This document shows, one piece after another, positions 28,868 to 37,937 of a DNA stretch of 64,000 bases. The number at the start of each line of letters is the position of its first letter. The stretch's first letter is position 1. Source of the DNA: Azospirillum brasilense. GTDB lineage: Bacteria; Pseudomonadota; Alphaproteobacteria; Azospirillales; Azospirillaceae. The DNA lies in NCBI RefSeq assembly GCF_007827815.1, contig NZ_VITH01000004.1:372001-436000 (forward strand). Direction: 5' to 3'. The translations under genes and the position numbers were made by a program. Under the pieces are notes generated by a model. It did not search any database. It was not told where the DNA came from and was given only the letters and a program-made list of their open reading frames with translations.

Positions 28868-29208
28868 TGGCTCGCGATTCCCCCGTAGTGCTTCTGGTTA
28901 CGCCCTGAAGGGCTGTTGGGGAGCGGCTTCCGACCGCCCCTGTTGCGGGACATTATCCACACAAGTTCCCGTCACCACAAGCAGAACGGCTGATTGTGCG
29001 TCCTCTCCATCGGGGCTTTCGGTCCCTCTTTGTTGCAGCGCACCGCCCGTTCCTTTGACGTCACCAGCATCCAAGCCGGCGCGACCGCGCGACTATTTGT
29101 CGCGCATAATACGAAAGCATGATAACGCCCTTCGGGGGGCCGCTTAACCCGGTCTTAACCGGCGCATCGTTAGCGTGCATGGCGTTCCCCCAACAGCAGG
29201 GCACCGGA
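28868..29208. other. 341-bp divergent intergenic region with a CtrA-type box
   Basis: No gene was found. The left part must carry the acs promoter. The right part carries a perfect TTAA-N7-TTAA site at 29144-29158 (listed separately), about 50 bases before the start of the small plus-strand gene. The region 29090-29125 is relatively AT-rich (TTGTCGCGCATAATACG). Confidence 0.6.
29144..29160. promoter_or_regulatory. Putative CtrA binding site
   Basis: TTAACCCGGTCTTAACC matches the full CtrA consensus TTAA-N7-TTAAC without a mismatch. It lies 49 bases upstream of the ATG at 29209 (19 upstream of an alternative ATG at 29179). CtrA is the alphaproteobacterial response regulator of motility, chemotaxis and cell-cycle genes. 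Binding is inferred from sequence alone. Confidence 0.6.
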
Positions 29209-29529
29209 ATGGCCAGCACGACCAACGCGGACGGCACCACCGGAAACGGCACCACAGGAAGCGGCGCGGCCGGCGGCAGCGCCGGGCAGGGCATCGAACT
29301 GGCCGGGCGCCTGTCGGAGATGGGCAGCCGCACCAGCCTGATGGTGATCGACGCCGCCCTGCGCACGGCGTCGCTGGCCGAACTGGAAACGTCCGGCTCG
29401 GCCGCCCTGGCGCCGTTCGGAACGGAGGCCGGCTTCGCCGGGGCCGCGGCGGAGATGCAGGCGCTGGCCCGCCGGATGCTTCAGGCCACGCAGGACTTCC
29501 AGGCGGCCATCTGCGAACCGGCGGACTGA
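29209..29529 (+). CDS. Small hypothetical protein, possibly CtrA-controlled
   Basis: A 106-residue protein beginning MASTTNADGTT; an in-frame ATG at 29179 would add ten residues. A Gly/Thr/Ser-rich flexible N-terminus is followed by amphipathic helices (GIELAGRLSEMGSRTSLMVIDAA and MQALARRMLQATQDFQAA). No signal peptide or membrane span. The helical C-terminus has the general look of a phasin-like or chaperone-type small protein, but I do not recognise a family. The CtrA-type box in front suggests a link with motility or cell cycle. Confidence 0.65.
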   Translation: MASTTNADGTTGNGTTGSGAAGGSAGQGIELAGRLSEMGSRTSLMVIDAALRTASLAELETSGSAALAPFGTEAGFAGAAAEMQALARRMLQATQDFQAAICEPAD

Positions 29530-29573
29530 CCCGCCGGGCGCAGACGAGCGCTCTCGCCAGTTTTAAAGAGCCG

Positions 29574-29987
29574 TCACGCCTCGATCCCGGCCAGCGCGCA
29601 GACATGGGCCCATTCGGCGTCCGACACCGGGCAGACCGACAGGCGCGACTGCTTGACCAGGGCCATGCCCTGGAGCAGCGGGTCGGCCTTCATCGTCTTC
29701 AGCGTGACCGGCGTCTTCACGGGCAGCAGCGCCCGCACGTCGACCATGCCGAAGCGCCCCGCCTCGTCGCTCGGGTCCGGGTAGTATTCCCGCGCGATCT
29801 CGACGACGCCGACCACCTCCAGCCCCTCGTTCGAGTGGTAGAAGAAGGCGCGGTCGCCGACCTTCATGGCCTTCAGGTTGTTCGACGCCTGATGGTTGCG
29901 CACGCCGTCCCAATGGGTGGTGCCGTCGGCGACCATGCGCTCCCATGAGTATTTGAAGGGCTCCGACTTCAGAAGCCAGCGGGCCAT
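29574..29987 (-). CDS. EVE domain-containing protein
   Basis: A 137-residue PUA-fold protein. MARWLLKSEPFKYSWERM, HWDGVRNHQASNN and VGDRAFFYHSN are the family hallmarks. EVE domains bind modified bases in DNA or RNA (YTH-like cage); in bacteria they are thymocyte nuclear protein 1-like and their target is not fixed. The gene precedes the convergent plus-strand gene by 44 bases and follows YciI on the same strand with 16 bases between, consistent with an operon YciI-EVE downstream of gpsA. Confidence 0.93.
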   Translation of the reverse strand: MARWLLKSEPFKYSWERMVADGTTHWDGVRNHQASNNLKAMKVGDRAFFYHSNEGLEVVGVVEIAREYYPDPSDEAGRFGMVDVRALLPVKTPVTLKTMKADPLLQGMALVKQSRLSVCPVSDAEWAHVCALAGIEA

Positions 29988-30003
29988 CGCCGTCCGCCCC
30001 CGC

Positions 30004-30288
30004 TCAGGACTTCGGGTAGACCCGGCGCCACGCCCGGATCTCCACGCTTTCGAACAGCCCGGCCTGGGCGTAGGGGTCGTTGGCGGCGAACGCCTTGGCG
30101 TCGGCCTCGTCGGCGCACTCCACGATCAGCAGGCTGCCGGCCATGCCCTGGCCGTCGTCGGCCAGCAGCGGGCCAGCGGCGAACAGACGGTCGGCGTGCG
30201 CCTCCAGATAGGCCAGATGGGCCGGGCGGTTGTCGGCCCGCACCTGGGCGGCGCCGGCCTTGTCGGTGCAATGGAACATGTACAGCAT
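30004..30288 (-). CDS. YciI family protein
   Basis: A 94-residue small ferredoxin-fold protein beginning MLYMFHCTDKAGA with the conserved RPAHLAYLEAH motif that carries the family His/Asp dyad. Family members are small cytoplasmic enzymes or binding proteins of largely unknown role. It lies just upstream of the EVE gene; this YciI-EVE pair beside gpsA and tsaD is a familiar alphaproteobacterial neighbourhood. Confidence 0.92.
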   Translation of the reverse strand: MLYMFHCTDKAGAAQVRADNRPAHLAYLEAHADRLFAAGPLLADDGQGMAGSLLIVECADEADAKAFAANDPYAQAGLFESVEIRAWRRVYPKS

Positions 30289-30465
30289 GGGGAACCCCTC
30301 CGTTCGGTCGGGCGGGAGCCTAGCGCAGCCGCGACCGCCGCGGAAGGTGCCGCGACGCGCGGTCGGCCGCGGACGGACATGCCTCAGCGGTGCAGCCAGA
30401 GGAAGGGCGCGCGCAGCGGCGGCGGACGCCCGGGACGCGCGCGGCCGTCGTTGCGGAGGGTTCGT

Positions 30466-30585
30466 TCAGGCGCCGCGCTGTTTTCGCCCGTCCCCGCCCC
30501 GTCGGGCGGCAATCGTCCGCCCGGCGTCCAGCAGGGCGGCGGCGCGGAGCGCCAGCAGGGCGAACGGGTGCGGCGGGGCGAACAT
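30466..30585 (-). CDS. Putative 39-residue protein between gpsA and yciI
   Basis: A short frame that starts with ATG at 30585 behind AGGAG at eight bases, the best ribosome site in this gap. It encodes MFAPPHPFALLALRAAALLD followed by a basic tail ending RKQRGA. The hydrophobic first 20 residues could be a membrane anchor and the basic tail cytoplasmic. No family recognised. The evidence is the ribosome site and the composition only; the surrounding 30289-30465 and 30586-30672 hold nothing else that I can identify. Confidence 0.4.
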   Translation of the reverse strand: MFAPPHPFALLALRAAALLDAGRTIAARRGGDGRKQRGA

Positions 30586-30672
30586 GGAACGGACTCCTAT
30601 TGCGATGGCGCGAAGCCTCGCACAACCCATCCGCCCTTGCAACCATTCCGAAATCGGGAAACCGCCCGTTCC

Positions 30673-31683
30673 TCAGCGACCCTCCCCGCGGAAGGGCCGC
30701 GACAGCAGACCGTCGATGGTCGCGTCCAGCCCGGCGCCGCGGTTCAGGATGGCGTCCACGGCGGCGCACAGCGGCATGTCGACGCCCTTCCTCCCGGCCA
30801 GCCCGACCACCGCGGCGGCGGTGTAGACGCCCTCGGCGACGGAGCGGCGCTCCGCCAGCACCTCGGCCAGCGTCCGGCCGGCGCCGAGGGCGGCGCCCAG
30901 CGACATGTTGCGCGACTGCAGGCTGGAGCAGGTCAGCGTCAGGTCGCCCAGCCCCGACAGCCCCATCAGAGTCTCCGGCCGTCCGCCGAGCGCCAGGGCC
31001 AGCCGCGTGATCTCCGCCAGCCCGCGGGTGATCAGCGCCGCCCGCGCGTTGTCGCCCAGCTTGCGGCCCTCCACCACGCCGCAGGCGATGGCCAGCACGT
31101 TCTTCACCGCCCCGCCGATCTGCGACCCCACCACATCGTCCGACAGGTAGGGGCGGAAGGTGCGGCTGCCCAGCGCCTCGACCAGACGGGCGCCGAGCGC
31201 GGCGTCGGCGCAGGCCAGCGTCACCGCGGTCGGCAGGCCGCGCGCCACCTCCGCCGCGAAGGTCGGGCCGGACAGCACGGCCAGCGGCGTCCCCGCCGGC
31301 AGCGCGGCGGCCGCGGCCTCGCTCATCAGGGCGTGGCTGTCCAGCTCGATCCCCTTGGCGCAGATGACCAGCGGGGTGCCCGGCCGCAGATGGCCGGCAA
31401 GGCCGGCGCAGGCGCTGCGCAGATGCTGGGCCGGGGTGACGAGCAGGATGGCGTCGCAGGCGGCGGCTTCGGCCAGGTCGCCGGTCGCGCGCAACGCGGC
31501 GGGGAGGCTCACGCCGGGCAGATAGTCGCGGTTCTCCCGCGCGGCGTTGACCGACTCGACCACCGCCGGCTCGCGCGCCCACAGCAGGGCCTCCCGCCCG
31601 GCGCGCAGGGCGGCCAGAGCCAGCGCCGTGCCCCAGGCCCCGCCACCGATCACGCCGATGCGCCGGACGTCCGTCGCCGCCAT
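30673..31683 (-). CDS. gpsA: Glycerol-3-phosphate dehydrogenase [NAD(P)+]
   Basis: A 336-residue cytosolic enzyme reducing dihydroxyacetone phosphate to sn-glycerol 3-phosphate for phospholipid synthesis. The N-terminal Rossmann motif is [14 protein letters not shown]; further blocks are [25 protein letters not shown] and the catalytic region [13 protein letters not shown]. The ATG at 31683 has GGGGGAAT upstream; the in-frame extension to 31713 is weaker. It belongs to the minus-strand series tsaD, GNAT, gpsA. Confidence 0.97.
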   Translation of the reverse strand: MAATDVRRIGVIGGGAWGTALALAALRAGREALLWAREPAVVESVNAARENRDYLPGVSLPAALRATGDLAEAAACDAILLVTPAQHLRSACAGLAGHLRPGTPLVICAKGIELDSHALMSEAAAAALPAGTPLAVLSGPTFAAEVARGLPTAVTLACADAALGARLVEALGSRTFRPYLSDDVVGSQIGGAVKNVLAIACGVVEGRKLGDNARAALITRGLAEITRLALALGGRPETLMGLSGLGDLTLTCSSLQSRNMSLGAALGAGRTLAEVLAERRSVAEGVYTAAAVVGLAGRKGVDMPLCAAVDAILNRGAGLDATIDGLLSRPFRGEGR

Positions 31684-31765
31684 GGATTCCCCCGTTTTCC
31701 TGTTCTGGTTCATTGGATTTGGCCGACTGTTTAGGCGGAGCGGTCCCCGTCCGCAACCCGGACGG

Positions 31766-32233
31766 TCACGCCTCCGGCGTCAGCAGGAGCTTCATCCCGA
31801 CATGGCTCGCCCGGAAGCCCAGCCGCTCGTAGAAGCGGTGGGCGTCGGTGCGCCGGGTCTGGCTGGTCAGCTGCACCATCACGCATCCCTCGGCGCGGGC
31901 CAGCGCGATGGCGTGCCGCATCATGGCGCTGCCGATCCCCTGGCCGCGCAGCGCGCCGTCCACCTTCACCGCCTCCACCGTCGCCCGCGACGCGCCGCGG
32001 CGGACCAGCCCGTGCACGACGGTGAACTGGAAGCAGCCGACGATCCGCCCGTCCAACTCCGCCAGCACGATGGAATTGCCCGGCTGGGCCGCCATGCGGT
32101 CGAAGGCCTCCCCGTAGACCGGGTCGAGCGGCTCGCTGTAGACGTCCCCGGCCGTGGACAGGGCGTCGTCGGCGGTCAGCCGGACGATCGCCGGGACGTC
32201 GTCGCGTCCGGCGGTGCGGAAGGTCAGGGTCAC
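31766..32233 (-). CDS. GNAT-family N-acetyltransferase
   Basis: A 155-residue acetyltransferase with the fold's key acetyl-CoA motif [16 protein letters not shown] (motif A) and the C-terminal [18 protein letters not shown]. It starts with GTG at 32233. The substrate is unknown. It lies between tsaD (13 bases upstream) and gpsA; the close spacing to tsaD fits one operon. Its HRFYERLGF motif resembles general amine acetyltransferases rather than RimI. Confidence 0.92.
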   Translation of the reverse strand: MTLTFRTAGRDDVPAIVRLTADDALSTAGDVYSEPLDPVYGEAFDRMAAQPGNSIVLAELDGRIVGCFQFTVVHGLVRRGASRATVEAVKVDGALRGQGIGSAMMRHAIALARAEGCVMVQLTSQTRRTDAHRFYERLGFRASHVGMKLLLTPEA

Positions 32234-32246
32234 GACGGGCTCATCC

Positions 32247-33320
32247 TCACGCCTTCACGCCGGAGCCGACCCCGGCCTTGCCGATGGCCGGCTTCGCGTT
32301 GGGGTCGAGCGGCCAGCGCGGGCGCGGCGCGAAGTCCAGCGGGTCGGTCTGGCCCAGCCGAAGCCGCTCGATCCCCGCCCAGGCGATCATCGCCGCGTTG
32401 TCGGTGCACAGCCGCAAGGGCGGCGCCACGAAGGGCATGCCCTCGCGGTCGGCCAGCTTTTGCAGGCGGGCGCGCAGCGTCTTGTTGGCCGCCACGCCGC
32501 CGGCCACCACCAGGGCGCCGCCCTGCGGGTGCGTCTCCTTGAACCGGCGCATGGCGCGGGCGCAGCGGTCGGCCATCACCTCGGCCACCGTGGTCTGGAA
32601 GGCGGCGGCGAGGTCGGCCCGATCCTCCGCCGAGAGCGGCGTTCCCAGCTCCTCGACATGGCGCCGCACCGCGGTCTTCAGACCGGAGAAGGAGAAGTCG
32701 CAGCCGGGGCGCCCGACCATCGGGCGCGGCAGGTCGAAGCGGCCCGGGTTCGTCGCCAGAGCCGCCGCCTTCTCCAGCAGCGGCCCGCCGGGATAGCCGA
32801 GGCCGAGCAGCTTGGCCGTCTTGTCGAACGCCTCGCCCACCGCGTCGTCGATGGTGGTGCCGAGCCGCCGGTATTGGCCCACCCCCTCGACCGCCAGAAG
32901 CTGGCAATGCCCGCCGGAGACCAGCAGCAGCAGGTAGGGGAAGGGCACATCGTCGGTCAGCCGGGCGGTCAGCGCGTGGCCTTCCAGATGGTTCACCGCG
33001 ACGAAGGGCAGGCCGCGCGCCGCGGCGATGGCCTTGGCGGTCATCACCCCGACGATCACCCCGCCGATCAGCCCCGGCCCGCCGGTCGCCGCCACGGCGT
33101 CGAGGTCGGCGAAGCCCAGCCCGGATTCCGCCATGGCGCGGCGGATCAGCCCGTCCAGATGCTCCAGATGGGCGCGCGCGGCGATCTCCGGCACCACCCC
33201 GCCGTAGGGCGTGTGGTCGTCCAGCTGCGACAGCACCACGTCGGCGCGGATCTCCCGCGCGTCGGTCACGATGGCCGCCGCCGTCTCGTCGCAGCTCGTT
33301 TCGATTCCAAGAACGATCAT
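32247..33320 (-). CDS. tsaD: tRNA N6-adenosine threonylcarbamoyltransferase
   Basis: A 357-residue ASKHA-fold enzyme that transfers threonylcarbamoyl to A37 of ANN-reading tRNAs. The N-terminus [18 protein letters not shown] is typical, the iron-binding histidines are in [11 protein letters not shown] (His111 and His115), and the nucleotide-binding VSGGHCQLL and [12 protein letters not shown] follow. The frame continues upstream to 33431 but ATG at 33320 begins the family N-terminus. It heads the minus-strand operon with GNAT and gpsA and diverges from a methyltransferase gene. Confidence 0.97.
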   Translation of the reverse strand: MIVLGIETSCDETAAAIVTDAREIRADVVLSQLDDHTPYGGVVPEIAARAHLEHLDGLIRRAMAESGLGFADLDAVAATGGPGLIGGVIVGVMTAKAIAAARGLPFVAVNHLEGHALTARLTDDVPFPYLLLLVSGGHCQLLAVEGVGQYRRLGTTIDDAVGEAFDKTAKLLGLGYPGGPLLEKAAALATNPGRFDLPRPMVGRPGCDFSFSGLKTAVRRHVEELGTPLSAEDRADLAAAFQTTVAEVMADRCARAMRRFKETHPQGGALVVAGGVAANKTLRARLQKLADREGMPFVAPPLRLCTDNAAMIAWAGIERLRLGQTDPLDFAPRPRWPLDPNAKPAIGKAGVGSGVKA

Positions 33321-33396
33321 GATGGCCGTCAAACTAGCCGTCTCCATCGCTCTGGTATAGGGTCTTGACCCGGATTCCTCAGGACTTTCCCTTTCC

Positions 33397-34233
33397 ATGA
33401 ACAAGGACGTCCCCGACCACGACGCCAGCATCGTCTATTACGACGGCGATTACCCCTCGCTGGAGATCGGCGAGGCGCGGGCCGAGCATGCGGCGACGCT
33501 GGCCCGGCTCGGCATCCTCGGCGACGTGCCCTTCTACAAGGAGCGCGCGGCGGAGACCGGCGGCCCGGTTCTGGAGATCGGCTGCGGCACCGGCCGCCTG
33601 ACCATCCCGCTGGCCCGCGCCGGGCACACGGTGTGGGCGGTGGACGTTTCCGACGCCATGCTCGACCAGCTCCGCGCCAAGCTGGCGCGCGAGGCGCCGG
33701 AGGTGCGGGACCGCGTCCACATGGTGCGGCAGGACGCCACGGCGCTCGACCTGCCGGTGCGGGACTTCCGGCTGGCCGTCTTTCCCTTCAACGTGCTGAT
33801 GCTGATCCCCGACCTGGCGGCGGAGCGCCGCGCGCTGGCCGCCGCCGCCGCCCATCTGGCGCCGGGCGGCGCGCTGGCGCTGGACGTGATGAACCCGCTG
33901 ACCATGCCGATGGACGCCGAGTCCAAGCCCAGCCCGTCGGAACCGCGGCGCAGCCCCCACAGCGGCAACCGCTACATCCGCAACAGTATGGCCACCCGCC
34001 TGGACGAACAGCAATGCCAGCGCATCCACGGCTGGTACGACGAGCTGCTGGCGGACGGCAAGATCGCGGTGACCGAATACGGCTTCACCTGGCGGATGAT
34101 CTTCCGCTACGAGCTGGAGCTGATGCTGGAGACCGCCGGATTCGCCGTGGAACGGCTGGCCGGCGATTTCGAGGATGCGCCCTGGACGGTGGACAGCCGC
34201 CGCATGGTGGTCACGGCGCGGCGCGCATCGTGA
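33397..34233 (+). CDS. Class I SAM-dependent methyltransferase
   Basis: A 278-residue soluble protein with motif [17 protein letters not shown], the acidic loop [13 protein letters not shown], and motif IV-like [13 protein letters not shown]. The rest is typical of small-molecule methyltransferases (methyltransferase domain 25 type). It is placed between tsaD and hemC, where many alphaproteobacteria have no gene. Substrate not known. The 76-base gap to tsaD must hold both divergent promoters. Confidence 0.9.
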   Translation: MNKDVPDHDASIVYYDGDYPSLEIGEARAEHAATLARLGILGDVPFYKERAAETGGPVLEIGCGTGRLTIPLARAGHTVWAVDVSDAMLDQLRAKLAREAPEVRDRVHMVRQDATALDLPVRDFRLAVFPFNVLMLIPDLAAERRALAAAAAHLAPGGALALDVMNPLTMPMDAESKPSPSEPRRSPHSGNRYIRNSMATRLDEQQCQRIHGWYDELLADGKIAVTEYGFTWRMIFRYELELMLETAGFAVERLAGDFEDAPWTVDSRRMVVTARRAS

Positions 34234-34320
34234 GATATGCCGCAAAGTGTTTCACCAAAGAGTAGCATGCCCGTCACCAGGGCTTGCAAAGCGCGGCGGA
34301 TCGCCTAGAACACTGCCCTC

Positions 34321-35247
34321 ATGACCCAACCGCTCCGCATCGGCACGCGCGGCAGCCCGCTGGCGCTGGCGCAGGCCCACGAGACCCGCGACCGGCTGAT
34401 CGCGGCGCACCCGCATCTGGCCGCCCCCGGCGCCATCGAGATCGTCGTCTTCAAGACGACCGGCGACCGCATCCTGGACCGCACGCTGGCCGAGGCCGGC
34501 GGCAAGGGCCTGTTCACCAAGGAACTGGAGGACGCGCTGCTCGACGGCCGCGCCGACCTCGCCGTCCATTCCATGAAGGACGTGCCGACCTGGATGCCCG
34601 ACGGGCTGGAGGTTTCCACGCTCCTGCCGCGCGAGGACACGCGCGACGCCTTCTTCTCGCGCGGCGGCCACACGGTGGACACGCTGCCCGCCGGCTCGGT
34701 CGTCGGCACCGCCGGCCTGCGCCGTCAGGCCCAGATCCTGGAGCGGCGGCCCGACCTGACCGTCGTGCCCTTCCGCGGCAACGTGCAGAGCCGCCTCGCC
34801 AAGCTGGAGGCCGGGGAGGTCGACGCGACCCTGCTGGCGCTCGCCGGGCTGCGCCGCCTCGGCCTGACCGACCGCATCACCGCCGTGCTGGAGCATGAGG
34901 AGATGCTGCCCGCCGTCGCCCAGGGCGCCATCGGCATCGAGATCCGCAGCGCCGACGACACCACCCGCGCCCTGCTCGCCCCGCTGAACTGCGCCGCCAC
35001 CACGGCCCGCGTGACGGCGGAGCGCGCGCTCCTCGCCATGCTCGACGGCTCCTGCCGCACCCCCATCGCCGGGTTGGCCACGCTGGACGGCGACCGGCTG
35101 CATCTGAAGGCCAAGGTGCTGTCCAACGACGGGCGGCAGGTCTTCCGGGCCGAGCGCAGCGGCAGCTCCGCCGACGCCGCAGCGATCGGCGCCGACGCCG
35201 GGGCGGAGATCAAGGCGGTCCTGCCGCCCGACTTCTTCAAGAGCTGA
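34321..35247 (+). CDS. hemC: Hydroxymethylbilane synthase (porphobilinogen deaminase)
   Basis: A 308-residue enzyme that polymerises four porphobilinogens into hydroxymethylbilane. Family blocks are RIGTRGSPLALAQA, GGKGLFTKELEDALL, LAVHSMKDVPT and FRGNVQSRLAKL. The dipyrromethane cofactor is attached to Cys245 in LDGSCRTPIAG. It is the first gene of hemC-hemD-mitofilin-hemY and lies 12 bases upstream of hemD. This operon is conserved in alphaproteobacteria. Confidence 0.97.
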   Translation: MTQPLRIGTRGSPLALAQAHETRDRLIAAHPHLAAPGAIEIVVFKTTGDRILDRTLAEAGGKGLFTKELEDALLDGRADLAVHSMKDVPTWMPDGLEVSTLLPREDTRDAFFSRGGHTVDTLPAGSVVGTAGLRRQAQILERRPDLTVVPFRGNVQSRLAKLEAGEVDATLLALAGLRRLGLTDRITAVLEHEEMLPAVAQGAIGIEIRSADDTTRALLAPLNCAATTARVTAERALLAMLDGSCRTPIAGLATLDGDRLHLKAKVLSNDGRQVFRAERSGSSADAAAIGADAGAEIKAVLPPDFFKS

Positions 35248-35259
35248 CGGCGGCCGGCG

Positions 35260-36015
35260 ATGGCGGCCCCTCACCTCCTGGTCACCCGTCCGGCGGAGGA
35301 TTCCGAGCCGCTGGCGGCCCGTCTGGGCGCACTCGGATTCGCCGTGTCGGTGGAACCGATGCTGGAGATCCGCTGGCTCGACGGGCCGGAGCCGGACGTC
35401 GGGAACGTACAGGCCCTCCTCTTCACCAGCGCAAACGGCGTACGGGGCTACACCAGACGTACGAGCCGACGTGACCATCCGGTCTATGCAGTCGGCGACG
35501 CCACCGCGACCGCCGCCCGCGCGGCCGGTTTCACGCAGGTCGAGAGCGCATCCGGCGACGTGTACGCGCTGGCCGATCTGGTGCGCCGCCGCTGCACCGC
35601 AGCAGCGGGTCCGCTACTTCATGTCGCAGGAACCAAGCTCGCCGGCGACCTGTCGGCCATGCTGGGCTCGTCCGGATTTTCCATCCTGCGGGAAACGCTG
35701 TACGACGCCGTTCCGAGCGCGCGGCTGTCGGACGGCACGGCGGCGTTGTTGCGTACGGGAACACTGGACGCCGTGTTGTTTTTCTCTCCCCGTACCGCCC
35801 GTTCGTTTGTTAGGCTTGTCGCCGAGGCCGGGCTCATCGACCGCTGTCGTACAGTGGACGCGCTCTGCCTCAGCCCCGCGGTCGCGGAGGCTGCCCGCGC
35901 GTACGGTGAGCTGGGAGTGACACCGTGGCAGAACGTACGGGTGGCGCCACGGCCGGAGCAGGACTCTCTGCTCGGCCTGCTGCCGGAAGCATCCGGCGGC
36001 ACGGGCCGGGCTTGA
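35260..36015 (+). CDS. hemD: Uroporphyrinogen-III synthase
   Basis: A 251-residue protein of the HemD fold: it closes the hydroxymethylbilane ring with inversion of ring D. HemD sequences are poorly conserved; recognition is from LLVTRPAEDSEPLAARLGALGF at the N-terminus (quoted here in part), ALLFTSANGVRGY, VYAVGDATATAARAAGF and VLFFSPRTARSFVRL, plus its place after hemC. Codon use is slightly less GC3-biased than in neighbours, with repeated GTACG/CGTAC words. 62 bases separate it from the mitofilin gene. Confidence 0.93.
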   Translation: MAAPHLLVTRPAEDSEPLAARLGALGFAVSVEPMLEIRWLDGPEPDVGNVQALLFTSANGVRGYTRRTSRRDHPVYAVGDATATAARAAGFTQVESASGDVYALADLVRRRCTAAAGPLLHVAGTKLAGDLSAMLGSSGFSILRETLYDAVPSARLSDGTAALLRTGTLDAVLFFSPRTARSFVRLVAEAGLIDRCRTVDALCLSPAVAEAARAYGELGVTPWQNVRVAPRPEQDSLLGLLPEASGGTGRA

Positions 36016-36077
36016 GCGCATCCGCTTGGGGGCTTGTGTGGCGTTCGTTGAGAACAACTGCGACCAGAAGGCACCCA

Positions 36078-37937
36078 ATGACCTCTCGCCCAGGCTCCGA
36101 ACACGAGGCTGACCCGAACGGCCACACGCCGTCCGACCAGAACCAGACGCCCCAGAACCAGATGGCCGACCAGAACCAGGTGCCCGGCGGCCCCGCCGTC
36201 GAACGCATCATCGAGCGCTTCGGCGGCATCCGCCCGATGGCCCACAAGCTGGACATCCCGGTCACCACGGTGCAGGGCTGGAAGAAGCGCGGCGCCATCC
36301 CGCTGGCCCGCCACGCCGACCTCCGCGCCTCCGCCGCCAAGCACCGCATCAAGCTGAGCGAAGCCGACCTGGAAGCCGCCACGCCGAGCGAGGACCGCAA
36401 CGCTCCCGACGCCGCCGGCTCGGTGATGCCGCTGCCGCCGCCGGACGCCCCCGTCATCGCGTCAACCGCTCCCCTTTCCGAAGGCGCCGAGCCGTTCAAA
36501 ACCGAGTCCGGCAAGGCCGAGGACACCCTGCCGGGCGCCGACACGCTGCCGGGCGGTGGCCCGGTGCCGGCCGCGGACCTGCCGCCCTCCACCCTGCCGC
36601 CCGTCGCTGATACTCTTCCGGGCGCAGCCGACACGCTGCCCGGCGGCGGCGTGAAGGCCGAGACGATCAAGGGCGAGGAGATCCGCTCCGAAGAGATCAA
36701 GGAAGAGGCCAAGGCCGATCCCTTCAAGGCCGCCGCCTACACGTCGGACGAGGTCAAAAGCGAGACTCCGCCGCCGGTGGAGCCCCCCGCCTCCGCCTAC
36801 ACCACCTCCTCCTACGAGCCGCCGCGCTACGAGGCGCCGCGCGAGGAGCGCAAGTCCGGGGCCGGCTTCGCCACCGCCGTGTCGCTGATCGCCCTGCTGG
36901 TCGGCGCCGCCGCCCTGTCGCAGCCCTGGTGGGGCCCGCGCGTTCCCGGCTGGCCCACCGCCGGCGGCCCCGCCGCCCCGTCCGCGGCCGCCCCGGCGGC
37001 GCAGCCCGACCCGGCCCTGCGCAACCAGATCCAGCAGCTGTCCGAGCGCCTCGCCAAGCTGGAGCAGCGCCCCGCCGCCGCCCCGGCCGAGGGCAACGCG
37101 GCCGCTTCCGGCATCGACCAGCAGACGCTGGACAACGCCGTCGGCCAGCTCACCGCCCGCATCCAGCAGCTCGAGGAGCGTCCGCAGGCCGCCGCCGCGG
37201 CGGCTCCGGCCGAGCCCGACCCGCGCGTCGCCCAGCTGACCGAGCAGCTCGGCCAGGTCCAGCAGCGCGTCGACGCGGTCGGCAGCGAGGCCCAGGCCGC
37301 CGGACAGATCCGCCAGGAGGTGGACGCGCTGAAGCAGGAGCTGGCCGCCGTCAACCAGGCGGTGGAGACCCGCCGCGACGCCGCCACCGCCGCCCAGACG
37401 CTGGTGCTCGCCGCCGGGCAGCTCCGCTCCGCCCTGGCCGCCGGGCAGCCGTTCCAGCAGGAACTCCAGGCCGTCCGCGCCGTGGCGTCGGGCGACGCCC
37501 AGGTGACGCAGCCGCTGGAGGCCGTGGCCGGCTACGCCGCCAAGGGCGTGCCGACGCAGCCGCAGCTCACCGACCGCTTCTCCGCCATGGCCTCCGACAT
37601 CGTGCGCGCCGACAACCAGGGCGAGGGCAACGACTGGGTCGAGCAGGTCACCGGCAAGATCGCCACGCTGGTCACCGTGCGCCGCTCGGGCGGCGACGCG
37701 GTCGGCGACGGCGCCTCGGCGGTGGTCGCCCGCGCGGAAGCCGCCCTGCAGGCCGGCAACCTCGGCGGCGCGGTCAAGGAGCTGGCGGCCCTGAAGGGCC
37801 CGGCGGCGCAGGTCGCCGCGCCGTGGATCGCCGACGCCAAGGCCCGTCTGGCCGCCAACGAGGCCGGCCAGCAGCTCACCAACCGCGCCATCGGCCTGCT
37901 GTCGCAGTCCGCCGGGGTCAAGGGAGCGGCCCAATGA
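36078..37937 (+). CDS. Mitofilin/Mic60-like inner-membrane protein with N-terminal helix-turn-helix
   Basis: A 619-residue protein starting at ATG 36078 (AGAAGG six bases upstream). Residues 41-98 look like a helix-turn-helix of the Cro/CI kind (ERFGGIRPMAHKLDIPVTTV). Residues about 100-255 are a low-complexity Pro/Ala/Glu region with repeated DTLPG words. A single transmembrane helix lies near 260-280, followed by a coiled coil (310-430) and a C-terminal mitofilin-like domain. The alphaproteobacterial Mic60 homologue is known to occur in the hem operon and to shape intracytoplasmic membranes; that role is inferred from the family. It overlaps hemY by four bases. Confidence 0.88.
   Translation: MTSRPGSEHEADPNGHTPSDQNQTPQNQMADQNQVPGGPAVERIIERFGGIRPMAHKLDIPVTTVQGWKKRGAIPLARHADLRASAAKHRIKLSEADLEAATPSEDRNAPDAAGSVMPLPPPDAPVIASTAPLSEGAEPFKTESGKAEDTLPGADTLPGGGPVPAADLPPSTLPPVADTLPGAADTLPGGGVKAETIKGEEIRSEEIKEEAKADPFKAAAYTSDEVKSETPPPVEPPASAYTTSSYEPPRYEAPREERKSGAGFATAVSLIALLVGAAALSQPWWGPRVPGWPTAGGPAAPSAAAPAAQPDPALRNQIQQLSERLAKLEQRPAAAPAEGNAAASGIDQQTLDNAVGQLTARIQQLEERPQAAAAAAPAEPDPRVAQLTEQLGQVQQRVDAVGSEAQAAGQIRQEVDALKQELAAVNQAVETRRDAATAAQTLVLAAGQLRSALAAGQPFQQELQAVRAVASGDAQVTQPLEAVAGYAAKGVPTQPQLTDRFSAMASDIVRADNQGEGNDWVEQVTGKIATLVTVRRSGGDAVGDGASAVVARAEAALQAGNLGGAVKELAALKGPAAQVAAPWIADAKARLAANEAGQQLTNRAIGLLSQSAGVKGAAQ

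Noticed and set aside
35260..36015. Possible horizontal origin of hemD because of less biased codons
   Set aside because: The bias difference is small and the gene is in its conserved operon, so normal HemD divergence explains it.
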